NCBI GenBank assembly: GCA_910587805.1 | Contig: CAJUNM010000036.1 | Span: forward strand, 1 to 8,747 | Direction of reading: 5' to 3' | Length of the DNA stretch: 8,747 bases | Source of the DNA: an uncultured Christensenellaceae bacterium | Lineage (GTDB): Bacteria > Bacillota > Clostridia > Christensenellales > Pumilibacteraceae | Shown: positions 1 to 6,224 of the stretch, piece by piece | Layout of the letters: each line of letters begins with the position of its first letter | How positions within the stretch are numbered: position 1 is the stretch's first letter | The notes under the pieces: generated by a model | The model's input: only the letters and a program-made list of their open reading frames with translations | What the model was told of the DNA's origin: nothing | Database searches by the model: none | Translations under genes and position numbers: made by a program

Positions 1-369
1 GTAGTCACAGACATAGGCGCAGTGCGCGACGGTGCGCGCGAACGGCTTTGCGGGTGCGGTTTGGTCATGATCGAGGCAAACCACGATCCCGAACTGCTCA
101 GGCAAAACAGAACATACTCGTACGCTTTGAAACGGCGCATAAGCTCGGAGTACGGGCATCTTTCAAATGTCGACTGCGCGGCGTTGTGTACATATCTTGC
201 GGGACGCGGAGTGAAGAGCTTTATTCTCGCGCACTTGTCGGAAGATAACAACAATCCCGAGCTTGCGATGTCCGAAGTGGCGCGGTCTCTCGCGCTTGCG
301 GGCATATCGGGCGCGCACATTACGTGCGCGACGCAAAATAAAATGACGGGGTTGTTCGAGGTATGCTGA
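1..369 (+). CDS. walJ: WalJ/YycJ-like MBL-fold hydrolase, C-terminal part (5' truncated by window)
   Basis: The frame is open from base 1, so the gene starts upstream; 122 residues are visible. Metallo-beta-lactamase-fold landmarks typical of the YycJ/WalJ group appear in order: TDIG (Asp4, a metal-ligand position), EANHD (residues 25-29), YGHLSN (51-56) and AHLSEDNNNPELA (77-89, His78 being the last metal-ligand His of the fold). Family members are usually about 260 residues, so a little over half is missing. In Firmicutes this protein is encoded with the WalRK two-component system and is thought to be a nuclease-like hydrolase linked to cell wall and DNA homeostasis; that role is family knowledge, not visible here. 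Its stop overlaps the next start by 7 nt, indicating translational coupling. The assignment rests on motif pattern and on rlmH lying downstream. Confidence 0.85.
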   Translation, partial: VVTDIGAVRDGARERLCGCGLVMIEANHDPELLRQNRTYSYALKRRISSEYGHLSNVDCAALCTYLAGRGVKSFILAHLSEDNNNPELAMSEVARSLALAGISGAHITCATQNKMTGLFEVC

Positions 370-1397
370 AAAAAAATGACGGTTTCATACGGTACGATTA
401 CCGCGGCGCGTGCGCCTTCTATCTCTTTGCCATAGTGACGATGCTCGTCGTTCAGGCGCTGGGCGCGGGCATCGTCGCGGGCTTGCAGCTCGTTTTTCCC
501 GACGTGAATGTCGCGAAGAACGGGGATTTTAACGGCGCGTTCATGATTTTTGCACAGGTTGCAAGCTGCGTGTTCATATTCGTATACACGCGGTGCGCGC
601 GCAAAAAGTTCGATTTCACTATCGTGCGGCGCGCCGACGGCGGCGCGAACGTCGCTTTGCTCGTCGTGTTTGCGCTGCTGACGGCGGCGGTTCTTATGAT
701 AGGCATGTATCTGCCTACTACTTGGTACGGATTGCTGATGCGGGTTATAGGGATACCCGAAGATTTCGGCGCGCTCGAAATGGAAACGGTCACTTCAGTG
801 ATAATGACCGTGATCGCGACCGTGTTTCTTGCGCCGGTTTTCGAGGAGCTTATTTACCGCGGAGTGTTGCTGCACGGACTGAAGCGTCAAAAGCGCGCCG
901 TCGTTGCGGTGTTGCTTTCCGCGTTCGCGTTCATGCTCATGCACATGAACCCCTTGCAAGTCGTGTTCCAATTCGCGCTCGGCGCGGTAGCCGCGATCAT
1001 AGTTTTGAAAACGGGTCGGGTCTTGCCCGCAATGGTCATGCACGCCGCGTCCAACGCGCTCGCGCTCGTGATAAGCGAGACTGCGATTGCGTCGAGTTTA
1101 AGCGCGTGTATCGAGTGGTTGATGGCAAATCCCGCCGCCGCGGTGTTTATTACGTTGGGTATAGCCGCCGCCGCGGGCGCGTTGATATTTGTGATAATAC
1201 GATTCGGGTTCGGCAAAGCGGTCCGTATCGAAAGCTCTGCCACCGACGAGACGCCCGAATATGCGGACGAGAAGGAACGCATGACAGCCGAGGCGTTGGC
1301 AAAGCATAACGTCGGTACGGGCAACGTAATGTATTGGGTCGGCGCGGGGCTTTGCATAGGCATGCTCGTTATGAATTTAATCGCGGCGATAATTTAA
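363..1397 (+). CDS. CPBP (Abi) family intramembrane metalloprotease, first of two
   Basis: This is a 344-residue multi-pass membrane protein. The three CPBP/Abi (Rce1-like) motifs are all present: FEELIYRG with Glu161, Glu162 and Arg166; His194 in LMHMN; and His227 with Asn231 in MHAASN. All the glutamates and histidines expected for catalysis are intact, so it should be an active intramembrane protease. Hydrophobic stretches lie near residues 15-45, 60-77, 96-118, 145-160, 178-216, 257-281 and 321-343. A charged, probably cytoplasmic linker (about 282-320) precedes the last membrane segment, which lies beyond the usual CPBP core. The ATG sits inside the end of the walJ frame, next to a GAGGT. 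Members of the family process prenylated proteins, bacteriocin or signalling peptides, or give bacteriocin immunity; the substrate here is unknown. The neighbouring gene is a diverged paralogue. Confidence 0.9.
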   Translation: MLKKNDGFIRYDYRGACAFYLFAIVTMLVVQALGAGIVAGLQLVFPDVNVAKNGDFNGAFMIFAQVASCVFIFVYTRCARKKFDFTIVRRADGGANVALLVVFALLTAAVLMIGMYLPTTWYGLLMRVIGIPEDFGALEMETVTSVIMTVIATVFLAPVFEELIYRGVLLHGLKRQKRAVVAVLLSAFAFMLMHMNPLQVVFQFALGAVAAIIVLKTGRVLPAMVMHAASNALALVISETAIASSLSACIEWLMANPAAAVFITLGIAAAAGALIFVIIRFGFGKAVRIESSATDETPEYADEKERMTAEALAKHNVGTGNVMYWVGAGLCIGMLVMNLIAAII

Positions 1398-1403
1398 GGA
1401 GAG
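1396..1403 (+). promoter_or_regulatory. Ribosome binding site fixing a TTG start
   Basis: AAGGAGAG lies six bases (counted from AAGGAG) before TTG at 1408. It overlaps the stop of the first protease gene. The match to the anti-Shine-Dalgarno sequence is strong, and no ATG occurs in a suitable position, so the TTG is the likely start of the second protease. Confidence 0.75.
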
Positions 1404-1407
1404 CGTT

Positions 1408-2499
1408 TTGACTGAAAACAGAGACCACAGAGCAATATCGTACTCGTTTGCGAGTGCGGCGGTAGGCGTAATAATAATGCGCTTGATCGTTTACTTCGTG
1501 CCGATATACGCGGAGACGTACGGCGTTTCGCTCGCGCTCGACGCATTGTTCTCGTTGCCGACGCAGTTGATATTCTTTTTGCTCATACCGTTTTTGATAT
1601 TCAAGTTTTACGGCAAGCGCACGTTTCGCGGAGTAATGGAATACAGCTCGGCGGGCAAGTTCGAGCCGTATTTTCTGCTCGCGATCCCGCTCGGGATTTT
1701 CGTATGGCTTACAACGATAGGGATTTCGTCGCTTTGGCAAACGCTGCTTTCCATGACGGGGTTCTATCTGCCCTCGTCGGTCACGCCCAAGCCCGAAACT
1801 TTCAACTTCGGATTTTTCGTTGCGGACGTGTTGCTTACTGCGGTACTCCCCGCCGTATGCGAGGAATTTTGCATGCGCGGCGGCGCTTTGACTACCGCTA
1901 AAAAAGCGTTCGGCGCGACCGGCTGTATCGTATTTTGCGCGATAGCGTTCGGGCTTTTCCACCAAAACGTTAAGCAGGTGTTTTACACGGCATGTTTCGG
2001 CGCGCTCGCGGCGTTCACGGTGATAAAGACGAAAAGCATTTATCCCGCGATGATAATGCACTTCGTCAATAATTTTTGCAGCGTTCTGTTCGACTATGCG
2101 AGCGACTACGGCTGGATGGGCGGCGGCGTATACGATTGGATAGACTATCTTTCGCAAAATCAGATTTGGGCGCTTGTCGCAACGTTCCTGTGCGTCGTGG
2201 GCATAACCGCGGGCTTGATCGTGCTCATATGTTATATGCGCGATAAGCGCGTTATAAAAAAGAAGATCGAAACCGTCAAAGATTCGGGTTTCGATGTGAC
2301 CAACGGGCGCGTTGTACTCATGGGCGAATTTTCGGAAGAGCGCGTCAAAGCGCTCGAAATGGAACGGGAAGTGTTCGGCAAGGACTATAAAGAAGCTCGG
2401 TTCAAACCGAAAGCGCGCGACATTGCCGTCGGCATAGGCGCATGCGTACTGACCGTACTGACCACGCTGTTCACGTATGTTTGGGGGTTCTTCTATTGA
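1408..2499 (+). CDS. CPBP (Abi) family intramembrane metalloprotease, second of two
   Basis: This 363-residue membrane protein starts at TTG behind a strong ribosome binding site. CPBP motifs are intact: CEEFCMRGG with Glu152, Glu153 and Arg157; His185 in GLFHQN; and His218 with Asn221/Asn222 in MHFVNN. Met replaces the more common aromatic residue in the EExxxRG motif. Hydrophobic segments fall near residues 13-32, 50-66, 88-106, 135-152, 170-207, 254-276 and 336-358. As in the upstream gene, a charged segment (about 277-335, rich in Lys and Glu) is followed by one further C-terminal membrane helix. This shared layout suggests an old tandem duplication, although overall similarity is low. 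The gene follows the first protease after 10 bp and overlaps rlmH by 4 bp (TTGA), so the two are almost surely co-expressed. The substrate is unknown. Confidence 0.9.
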   Translation: MTENRDHRAISYSFASAAVGVIIMRLIVYFVPIYAETYGVSLALDALFSLPTQLIFFLLIPFLIFKFYGKRTFRGVMEYSSAGKFEPYFLLAIPLGIFVWLTTIGISSLWQTLLSMTGFYLPSSVTPKPETFNFGFFVADVLLTAVLPAVCEEFCMRGGALTTAKKAFGATGCIVFCAIAFGLFHQNVKQVFYTACFGALAAFTVIKTKSIYPAMIMHFVNNFCSVLFDYASDYGWMGGGVYDWIDYLSQNQIWALVATFLCVVGITAGLIVLICYMRDKRVIKKKIETVKDSGFDVTNGRVVLMGEFSEERVKALEMEREVFGKDYKEARFKPKARDIAVGIGACVLTVLTTLFTYVWGFFY

Positions 2500-2933
2500 A
2501 ACGCGTAAACGTTTTGTGCGTGGGTAAACTTTCCAAAAGTTTTTGCCGCGACGGGTGCGACGAGTATCTAAAGCGTCTGAAATCTTTCTACGACGTTAAA
2601 ATCACGGAGATACCCGAAAAGCCGACGGTAAAACTCGAGTGCGCGGAGCTTGTCAAGCGCATGAACGGTGTGTGCGTGCTCATGGACGTAAAAGGCAAAC
2701 AGGTCTCGTCCGAGGAACTCGCGCGGTTTCTGTCGGATGCGCATATGCGCACGGACGAAGTTACGTTCGTGATAGGCGGCGCGTCGGGTGTGGACGACGC
2801 CGTTCGACAAAAAGCATCGGAGCGCATATCTTTCGGCGCGGTCACGTATCCGCACCAGCTCGTGCGCGTGCTGCTGTGCGAACAGCTATACCGCGCGGCG
2901 ACCATACTCAACAGATTGCCGTATCACAAGTGA
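2496..2933 (+). CDS. rlmH: RlmH, 23S rRNA (pseudouridine-1915-N3) methyltransferase
   Basis: RlmH is a SPOUT-fold enzyme that uses S-adenosylmethionine to methylate pseudouridine 1915 in helix 69 of 23S rRNA on assembled ribosomes. The protein begins MKRVNVLCVGKLSK, the canonical N-terminus, if TTG at 2496 is the start; the frame is open further upstream but that part does not match the family. GGGGG at 2483-2487 can serve as ribosome binding site. The SAM-binding VIGGASG (trefoil knot) and the C-terminal segment TYPHQLVRVLLCEQLYRA, ending in PYHK, are family hallmarks. The length of 145 residues is slightly below the usual 155-160; the shortening is in the middle, before the segment with VLMDVKGKQ. 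It overlaps the upstream protease stop by 4 bp. Confidence 0.96.
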   Translation: MKRVNVLCVGKLSKSFCRDGCDEYLKRLKSFYDVKITEIPEKPTVKLECAELVKRMNGVCVLMDVKGKQVSSEELARFLSDAHMRTDEVTFVIGGASGVDDAVRQKASERISFGAVTYPHQLVRVLLCEQLYRAATILNRLPYHK

Positions 2934-2972
2934 ATCCGGAATTATGAATTACGCGTCGGCATAACTTGTATT

Positions 2973-3788
2973 GTGGATATTTTCAAACTTGTAAAGAAGT
3001 CGCTCGGCGCTGACGCGTTCTCGATAGGCAAGAGCGCGTGCGGAAACGATATTTTGTGCGTACATCGCGGCAGTATGCGCGGAAATCAGATAATAATAAC
3101 CGCCGCTATACACGCGCGCGAGTGCTATACCGCGCTCGTTGTCCTCGAACAGTCGAGGGCGTTCGATAAAGCGACAGCCGTCGGCGGCGTGTATTTCGTT
3201 CCGCTCGTCAATCCCGACGGCGCGCTGTTTTTCGATAGCGGCGAGACGTTCGGGCGCGCGTTCCTGCGCGAGCATGCGCACGAGCGCGAAATGTGGAAAG
3301 CAAACGCCGATGGCGTCGACCTTAACTGCAACTTCGACGCGAACTTCGGCACGGGCGCGCAGAATAAGTTTGTGCGCGGCGCGTCCGACTACGTGGGCGA
3401 ATATCCGTTTTGCGCGCCCGAAACGCGCGCGCTTGCGGCATTCACTTCGCGCGTGTCGCCGAGCATGACCGTGAGCTATCACTGTATGGGCGGCGAGCTG
3501 TATTGGGAGTTTTTTCAATCGGGCGCGGCGCGCGAGCGCGACAGGAAAATAGCGGACGCCGTCGCGGCGCATATAGGCGTGAAACGAGTGGACGGCGACC
3601 TTTGTTCCGCGGGCGGATACAAGGATTGGTGCGTGCAAAAGTTCGGTATACCGGCGGTGACGGTGGAGCTTATACGCGGCGGAAATCATCCGTTTTACGC
3701 CGACGCATACGCCGCCGATATCGCGGCTAACGCGCGCTTGCCCGAGTACATACTCGAAATTTTACGGGAGCTTGATCAAAAGAAATGA
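2973..3788 (+). CDS. M14-family zinc carboxypeptidase, cytoplasmic type
   Basis: This 271-residue protein carries the carboxypeptidase A-like active site. Zinc ligands are His47 and Glu50 in IHARE, and His170 in SYHCMG; the general base is Glu232 in VTVEL. VNPDG (79-83) and VDLNCNFDA (115-123) mark the substrate pocket. In classical M14 enzymes the second position after Asp-Leu of the last motif is followed by Arg (DLNRN), which binds the substrate carboxylate; here it is Cys119. No signal peptide or membrane segment is seen, so it probably acts in the cytoplasm. Related M14 proteins of Firmicutes include gamma-D-glutamyl-diaminopimelate peptidases that recycle murein peptides, but the substrate cannot be assigned. 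The GTG start is the first plausible one in this frame and has no clear ribosome binding site. It lies 39 bp after rlmH and overlaps tadA by 4 bp. Confidence 0.88.
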   Translation: MDIFKLVKKSLGADAFSIGKSACGNDILCVHRGSMRGNQIIITAAIHARECYTALVVLEQSRAFDKATAVGGVYFVPLVNPDGALFFDSGETFGRAFLREHAHEREMWKANADGVDLNCNFDANFGTGAQNKFVRGASDYVGEYPFCAPETRALAAFTSRVSPSMTVSYHCMGGELYWEFFQSGAARERDRKIADAVAAHIGVKRVDGDLCSAGGYKDWCVQKFGIPAVTVELIRGGNHPFYADAYAADIAANARLPEYILEILRELDQKK

Positions 3789-4240
3789 CGCGAGACGAAA
3801 AATTTATGCGCGCCGCCCTCGACGCGCTCGACGCTTGTCCGGAATGCGAAGTGCCCGTCGCGGCGGTAGTGACGCTCGGCGACGAGATTATCGCAACGGG
3901 CGTCAACTTGCGCGAGACCGACAACGATCCCACGGCGCATGCCGAAGTGGTAGCGATACGTGTCGCCGCCGAAAAGCTCGGGAGATGGAATCTTTCGGAC
4001 TGCGAACTGTTCGTCACTCTCGAACCGTGCGTGATGTGCGCCGGCGCGATAGTGTATTCACGAATAGCGCGCGTGGTGTACGGCGCAAAAGATCTCAGAT
4101 TCGGCGCGTGCGGTACCGTTTTGAACATTGCCGAAAACACCGCGCTCAATCACCGCGCGACGGTACTCGGCGGCATACTCGAAGACGAGTGTATCGCGCC
4201 CATAAAAGCGTTTTTCAAAGCAAGAAGAAAAAATACTTAA
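3785..4240 (+). CDS. tadA: TadA, tRNA(Arg) adenosine-34 deaminase
   Basis: TadA converts adenosine 34 of tRNA-Arg(ACG) to inosine, allowing decoding of CGU, CGC and CGA; this genome uses CGC heavily. The 151-residue protein has the deaminase zinc site: His52 and catalytic Glu54 in AHAEVVAI, and Cys82 and Cys85 in EPCVMCAGAI. VVYGAKDLRFGACG (97-110) and the flanking TGVNLRETDNDPT are typical of TadA rather than of cytidine or guanine deaminases. Length is normal. The ATG overlaps the upstream TGA (ATGA), so translation is probably coupled; GGGAG at 3766-3770 is rather far to act as its ribosome binding site. It is the last gene of the plus-strand cluster. Confidence 0.96.
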   Translation: MTRDEKFMRAALDALDACPECEVPVAAVVTLGDEIIATGVNLRETDNDPTAHAEVVAIRVAAEKLGRWNLSDCELFVTLEPCVMCAGAIVYSRIARVVYGAKDLRFGACGTVLNIAENTALNHRATVLGGILEDECIAPIKAFFKARRKNT

Positions 4241-4381
4241 AGCGAGATACGATATTATATCGGCAGACGTCCGTCAGGACTTTCCTCGTTGCACTCGGAA
4301 TAACCTGCGGCTGCTGCGTAGGACAAAAATAGGCGAGGCGGGGATTGTTGCTCGGGTTGAATCAAGGCGGAGATCGCTCCG
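4241..4381. other. Convergent intergenic gap between tadA and murC
   Basis: These 141 bases hold no gene I can defend. Small inverted repeats are visible: CGATA/TATCG (4250-4254 with 4258-4262), GTCC/GGAC (4270-4273 with 4278-4281 approximately) and the stronger CGGAG/CTCCG hairpin annotated separately. In Bacillus and many relatives the signal recognition particle RNA lies downstream of tadA, but its conserved GTCAGG..GGAAGGAAGCAGC core is absent from both strands here. The minus strand also holds GAGGAAAGTCC, identical to an RNase P RNA conserved region; see findings. Confidence 0.6.
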
Positions 4382-4389
4382 TTAAACAT
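4255..4389 (-). CDS. Doubtful 44-codon ORF overlapping the murC stop
   Basis: Reading the minus strand, an ATG at 4389-4387 overlaps the last codons of murC in another frame and runs 44 codons to TAA at 4257-4255. The end of the peptide reads GYSECNEESPDGRLPI. I recognise no family. There is no good ribosome binding site, although the 8-nt overlap with murC could allow coupling. A frame this short can easily arise by chance, so this is listed only as a candidate. Confidence 0.15.
   Translation of the reverse strand: MFNGAISALIQPEQQSPPRLFLSYAAAAGYSECNEESPDGRLPI
4368..4381. terminator. Possible bidirectional hairpin terminator of tadA and murC
   Basis: CGGAG and CTCCG form a five-pair stem (seven with two G-U pairs on the plus strand) around a four-base loop, immediately after the murC stop. 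No T-run of useful length follows on either strand, so it would be a weak terminator at best. It is the only stable hairpin in the convergent gap. Confidence 0.35.
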
Positions 4390-5638
4390 ACAGATCGCTT
4401 TCTATGAACTGATGCGCGGCGATGTCTATATTCCCTGCGCCCATATAAATAACTGCGTCCGCGTCGAGTGTGGCGCAGTATTCGTTTATTTCGCCGAAAG
4501 TATCGAAACAGTACGCGTTTTTGCCGCTGTCTATGAGTCTGCGGCAGACCGAATGCGACGATACTCCGTCGCGTTTTTGTTCGCGCGCGGCAAACACGGG
4601 CGCGAGCACAACGTGATCGGCTTGACCGAGCGCGTCCGCAAACTCCGATTCGAGCGCGGCGGTTCTCGAGTAAGTGTGCGGCTGAAAGACGACCGCGACG
4701 GTACCGTGCAGTTTATGCGCGGTGTCGAGCGTCGCGGCTATCTCGGTAGGGTGGTGCGCGTAATCGGTGTATACGGTTTTGCCGAACGCCGTGCCCAAAC
4801 GCTGAAACCGTCGCGGCAATCCCGTAAAGTCGGATATGTTCGCTATGCTCTTGTCGACGTCCGCGCCGCAAATGCTCGCCGCGGCGAGCGCCGCGAGCGC
4901 GTTTAACGCGTTATGCTCGCCCGCGACCGACAGCCGTACTTTTTTGCGCGTTGCGCCTTTTACGAAATCGAACGTTACTTCGCCGTTTTCGGTCGCTATG
5001 TTTTCGGCGCGGAAGTCGCAGTCTTTTCCCGTGCCGAATGTGGCGTAGGCATTGGCGGCGAGTGCGCGGCATGCGGGATCGTCGCCGTTTACGAGCGTGC
5101 GGCTCGAGCGGAAACAGAACCGTCTGTATGCGGCGAGCAAAGCCTTTTCGTCGCTGTAATAGTCCGGATGATCGTATTGGGCATTGAGAACGATTGCAAG
5201 GTCGGGCGAGAGCTTGAGAAAACTCTCTTTGTATTCGCACGCCTCGGTAATGAAAAGTTTTCGGTTGCCGCACCGCGACGCGCCCGCAACCCCGACGTGC
5301 ACCGTCGCGTCTTTGAATATCTCGCCGAGCATGGCGGTCGCAGTGCTCTTGCCGTGGCAGCCGCCGACGGCTATCACGTTGTTGAACGTGCGCGACAGCC
5401 TGCCGAGGTATACGGCGCGCTCGACGGTGGGTATGCCGAGCATGCGCGCGCGATCCAGCTCGGGATTTTCGAGCGGAACGGCGTTGGTATAGACGACGAG
5501 ATCCGCGCCGTCGACGAGTTTTGCGTCGTGCCCGTCGAGTTCGGTATCCGAACCGGTAACGACGTTCCCGCGAGCGCGGGCAAAAGCGGCGAGCGCTTGC
5601 ATCGACACGCCGCAGATTCCGATAAAGTGTATCTTCAT
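4382..5638 (-). CDS. murC: MurC, UDP-N-acetylmuramate-L-alanine ligase
   Basis: MurC joins L-alanine to UDP-MurNAc with ATP hydrolysis, the first amino acid step of peptidoglycan peptide synthesis in the cytoplasm. From ATG 5638 it has 418 residues (family about 440-460). The N-terminal Rossmann domain starts MKIHFIGICGVSM; the ATP-binding loop is GGCHGKST (92-99); EACEY (132-136) and YDHPDYY (155-161) belong to the central ligase domain; GEHNALNA (240-247) is the conserved asparagine motif; DYAHHPTEI (292-300) and FQPHTYSRT (318-326) are MurC signatures in the C-terminal domain, followed by MGAGNI (399-404). The frame is open to an ATG at 5665, but the shorter start matches the family N-terminus. 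Neither start has a clear ribosome binding site. The gene stands alone on the minus strand, divergent from spoVG and convergent with tadA. Confidence 0.95.
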   Translation of the reverse strand: MKIHFIGICGVSMQALAAFARARGNVVTGSDTELDGHDAKLVDGADLVVYTNAVPLENPELDRARMLGIPTVERAVYLGRLSRTFNNVIAVGGCHGKSTATAMLGEIFKDATVHVGVAGASRCGNRKLFITEACEYKESFLKLSPDLAIVLNAQYDHPDYYSDEKALLAAYRRFCFRSSRTLVNGDDPACRALAANAYATFGTGKDCDFRAENIATENGEVTFDFVKGATRKKVRLSVAGEHNALNALAALAAASICGADVDKSIANISDFTGLPRRFQRLGTAFGKTVYTDYAHHPTEIAATLDTAHKLHGTVAVVFQPHTYSRTAALESEFADALGQADHVVLAPVFAAREQKRDGVSSHSVCRRLIDSGKNAYCFDTFGEINEYCATLDADAVIYMGAGNIDIAAHQFIESDLYV

Positions 5639-5744
5639 ACTTTTATATATGCGCAAATACGGCATCGAGAGACTTATTTTCGCCCGAAGTGTGGATTTTT
5701 GTAGAAAAAATAGCTTTCAATATTAAAAATAATGTAAAATACTA

Positions 5745-5773
5745 TTGATTTTTGACGAAAAATATGTTAAACT
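5745..5773 (+). promoter_or_regulatory. Probable sigma-A promoter of spoVG (extended -10)
   Basis: TTGATT (5745-5750) is separated by 17 bases from TAAACT (5768-5773), which is preceded by TG at 5765-5766 in the extended -10 position. Each hexamer matches consensus at four of six positions. A second option is TTGACG (5752-5757) with AATAAA (5775-5780), also 17 bases apart. Both would place transcription start around 5780-5787, about 30-35 bases ahead of the GTG start. Confidence 0.5.
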
Positions 5774-5804
5774 CAATAAAACGCTTACAATTTATGATTT
5801 ATTC

Positions 5805-5811
5805 GGAGGAG
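5805..5811 (+). promoter_or_regulatory. Strong ribosome binding site fixing the spoVG GTG start
   Basis: GGAGGAG lies five bases (from GGAGG) before GTG at 5815. It places the start 21 codons inside a longer open frame that could begin at TTG 5752, and gives a protein whose N-terminus matches SpoVG exactly in register. Confidence 0.85.
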
Positions 5812-5814
5812 ATC

Positions 5815-6096
5815 GTGGATATTACCGAAGTAAGATTGCGCTTGGTAAAAGATCCCGACAAATTAAAAGCAGTTGCATCGATTACAATAGACGGGTGCTT
5901 TGTCGTTCATGATTTGCGCGTAGTGGAAAATGATGATACGCTGTTCGTAGCAATGCCCAATAAGCGTTTGGGCACAGGCGAATTTCGCGACGTCGCGCAC
6001 CCTATCAACAACGAGACGCGCGATGCAATAGCCAATATAGTTATAGGCAAGTATAAAGAAGAACTCGCCAAATCCCAAGCGAAAACAGCCGATTAA
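5815..6096 (+). CDS. spoVG: SpoVG, small site-specific nucleic-acid-binding regulator
   Basis: From the GTG start the protein has 93 residues and begins MDITEVRLRLV, the usual SpoVG opening. It then shows the signature VASITIDGCFVVHDLRVVE, LFVAMPNKR and GEFRDVAHPIN. SpoVG was found as a sporulation stage V gene in Bacillus; in many Firmicutes it binds DNA and RNA and influences cell division, capsule, virulence or sporulation genes. The segment around residues 60-80 forms the helix reported to determine nucleic-acid specificity, and the C-terminal tail after KYKEEL is short. The gene is a single-gene unit with its own promoter, ribosome binding site and terminator. Its presence does not prove the organism sporulates. 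Confidence 0.96.
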   Translation: MDITEVRLRLVKDPDKLKAVASITIDGCFVVHDLRVVENDDTLFVAMPNKRLGTGEFRDVAHPINNETRDAIANIVIGKYKEELAKSQAKTAD

Positions 6097-6130
6097 GCGA
6101 CGAGATAATTATTGTGCCGAAAGTGTGACA

Positions 6131-6156
6131 GCAAAAGCCGAGCTTTTGCGCTTTTT
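6131..6156 (+). terminator. Intrinsic terminator after spoVG
   Basis: GCAAAAGC (6131-6138) pairs perfectly with GCTTTTGC (6142-6149) around a three-base loop, and five T follow at 6152-6156. It lies 34 bases after the spoVG stop on the same strand. Confidence 0.8.
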
Positions 6157-6224
6157 GAGTGCCCGTAACGCAAATCGACGGTATACGGATTTTGCAAAAA
6201 TATTTTTCAATGCCGTTAAAACGC

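Larger units (their letters stand above)
5639..5814. other. AT-rich divergent intergenic region between murC and spoVG
   Basis: The part between about 5690 and 5805 is strikingly AT-rich compared with the flanking genes and contains the spoVG promoter candidates. On the minus strand TATATA/TATAAA lies at 5649-5642, directly before the murC ATG, but without a recognisable -35 element. I see no conserved riboswitch or RNA gene. Confidence 0.5.

Noticed and set aside
363..2499. Bacteriocin biosynthesis or immunity locus, suggested by two CPBP proteases
   Set aside because: No precursor peptide, ABC transporter or modification enzyme lies nearby; the neighbours are housekeeping genes in a coupled operon.
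3950..4290. RNase P RNA gene on the minus strand, suggested by GAGGAAAGTCC
   Set aside because: The rest of the RNA would have to lie antisense to the conserved tadA coding sequence, and I see none of the other conserved blocks there. The 11-mer alone is kept as a low-interest finding.
4261..4340. SRP RNA, suggested by the tadA context and by CAGCAGCC after a TGTCC on the minus strand
   Set aside because: The GGAA tetraloop with its flanking GTCAGG and AGCAGC strands is not present in correct order, and no long pairing of the ends is seen.
5752..5814. SpoVG with a 21-residue N-terminal extension from TTG 5752
   Set aside because: The GGAGGAG ribosome binding site before GTG 5815 and the family N-terminus at that point favour the shorter protein; the TTG itself is part of a promoter-like TTGACG.
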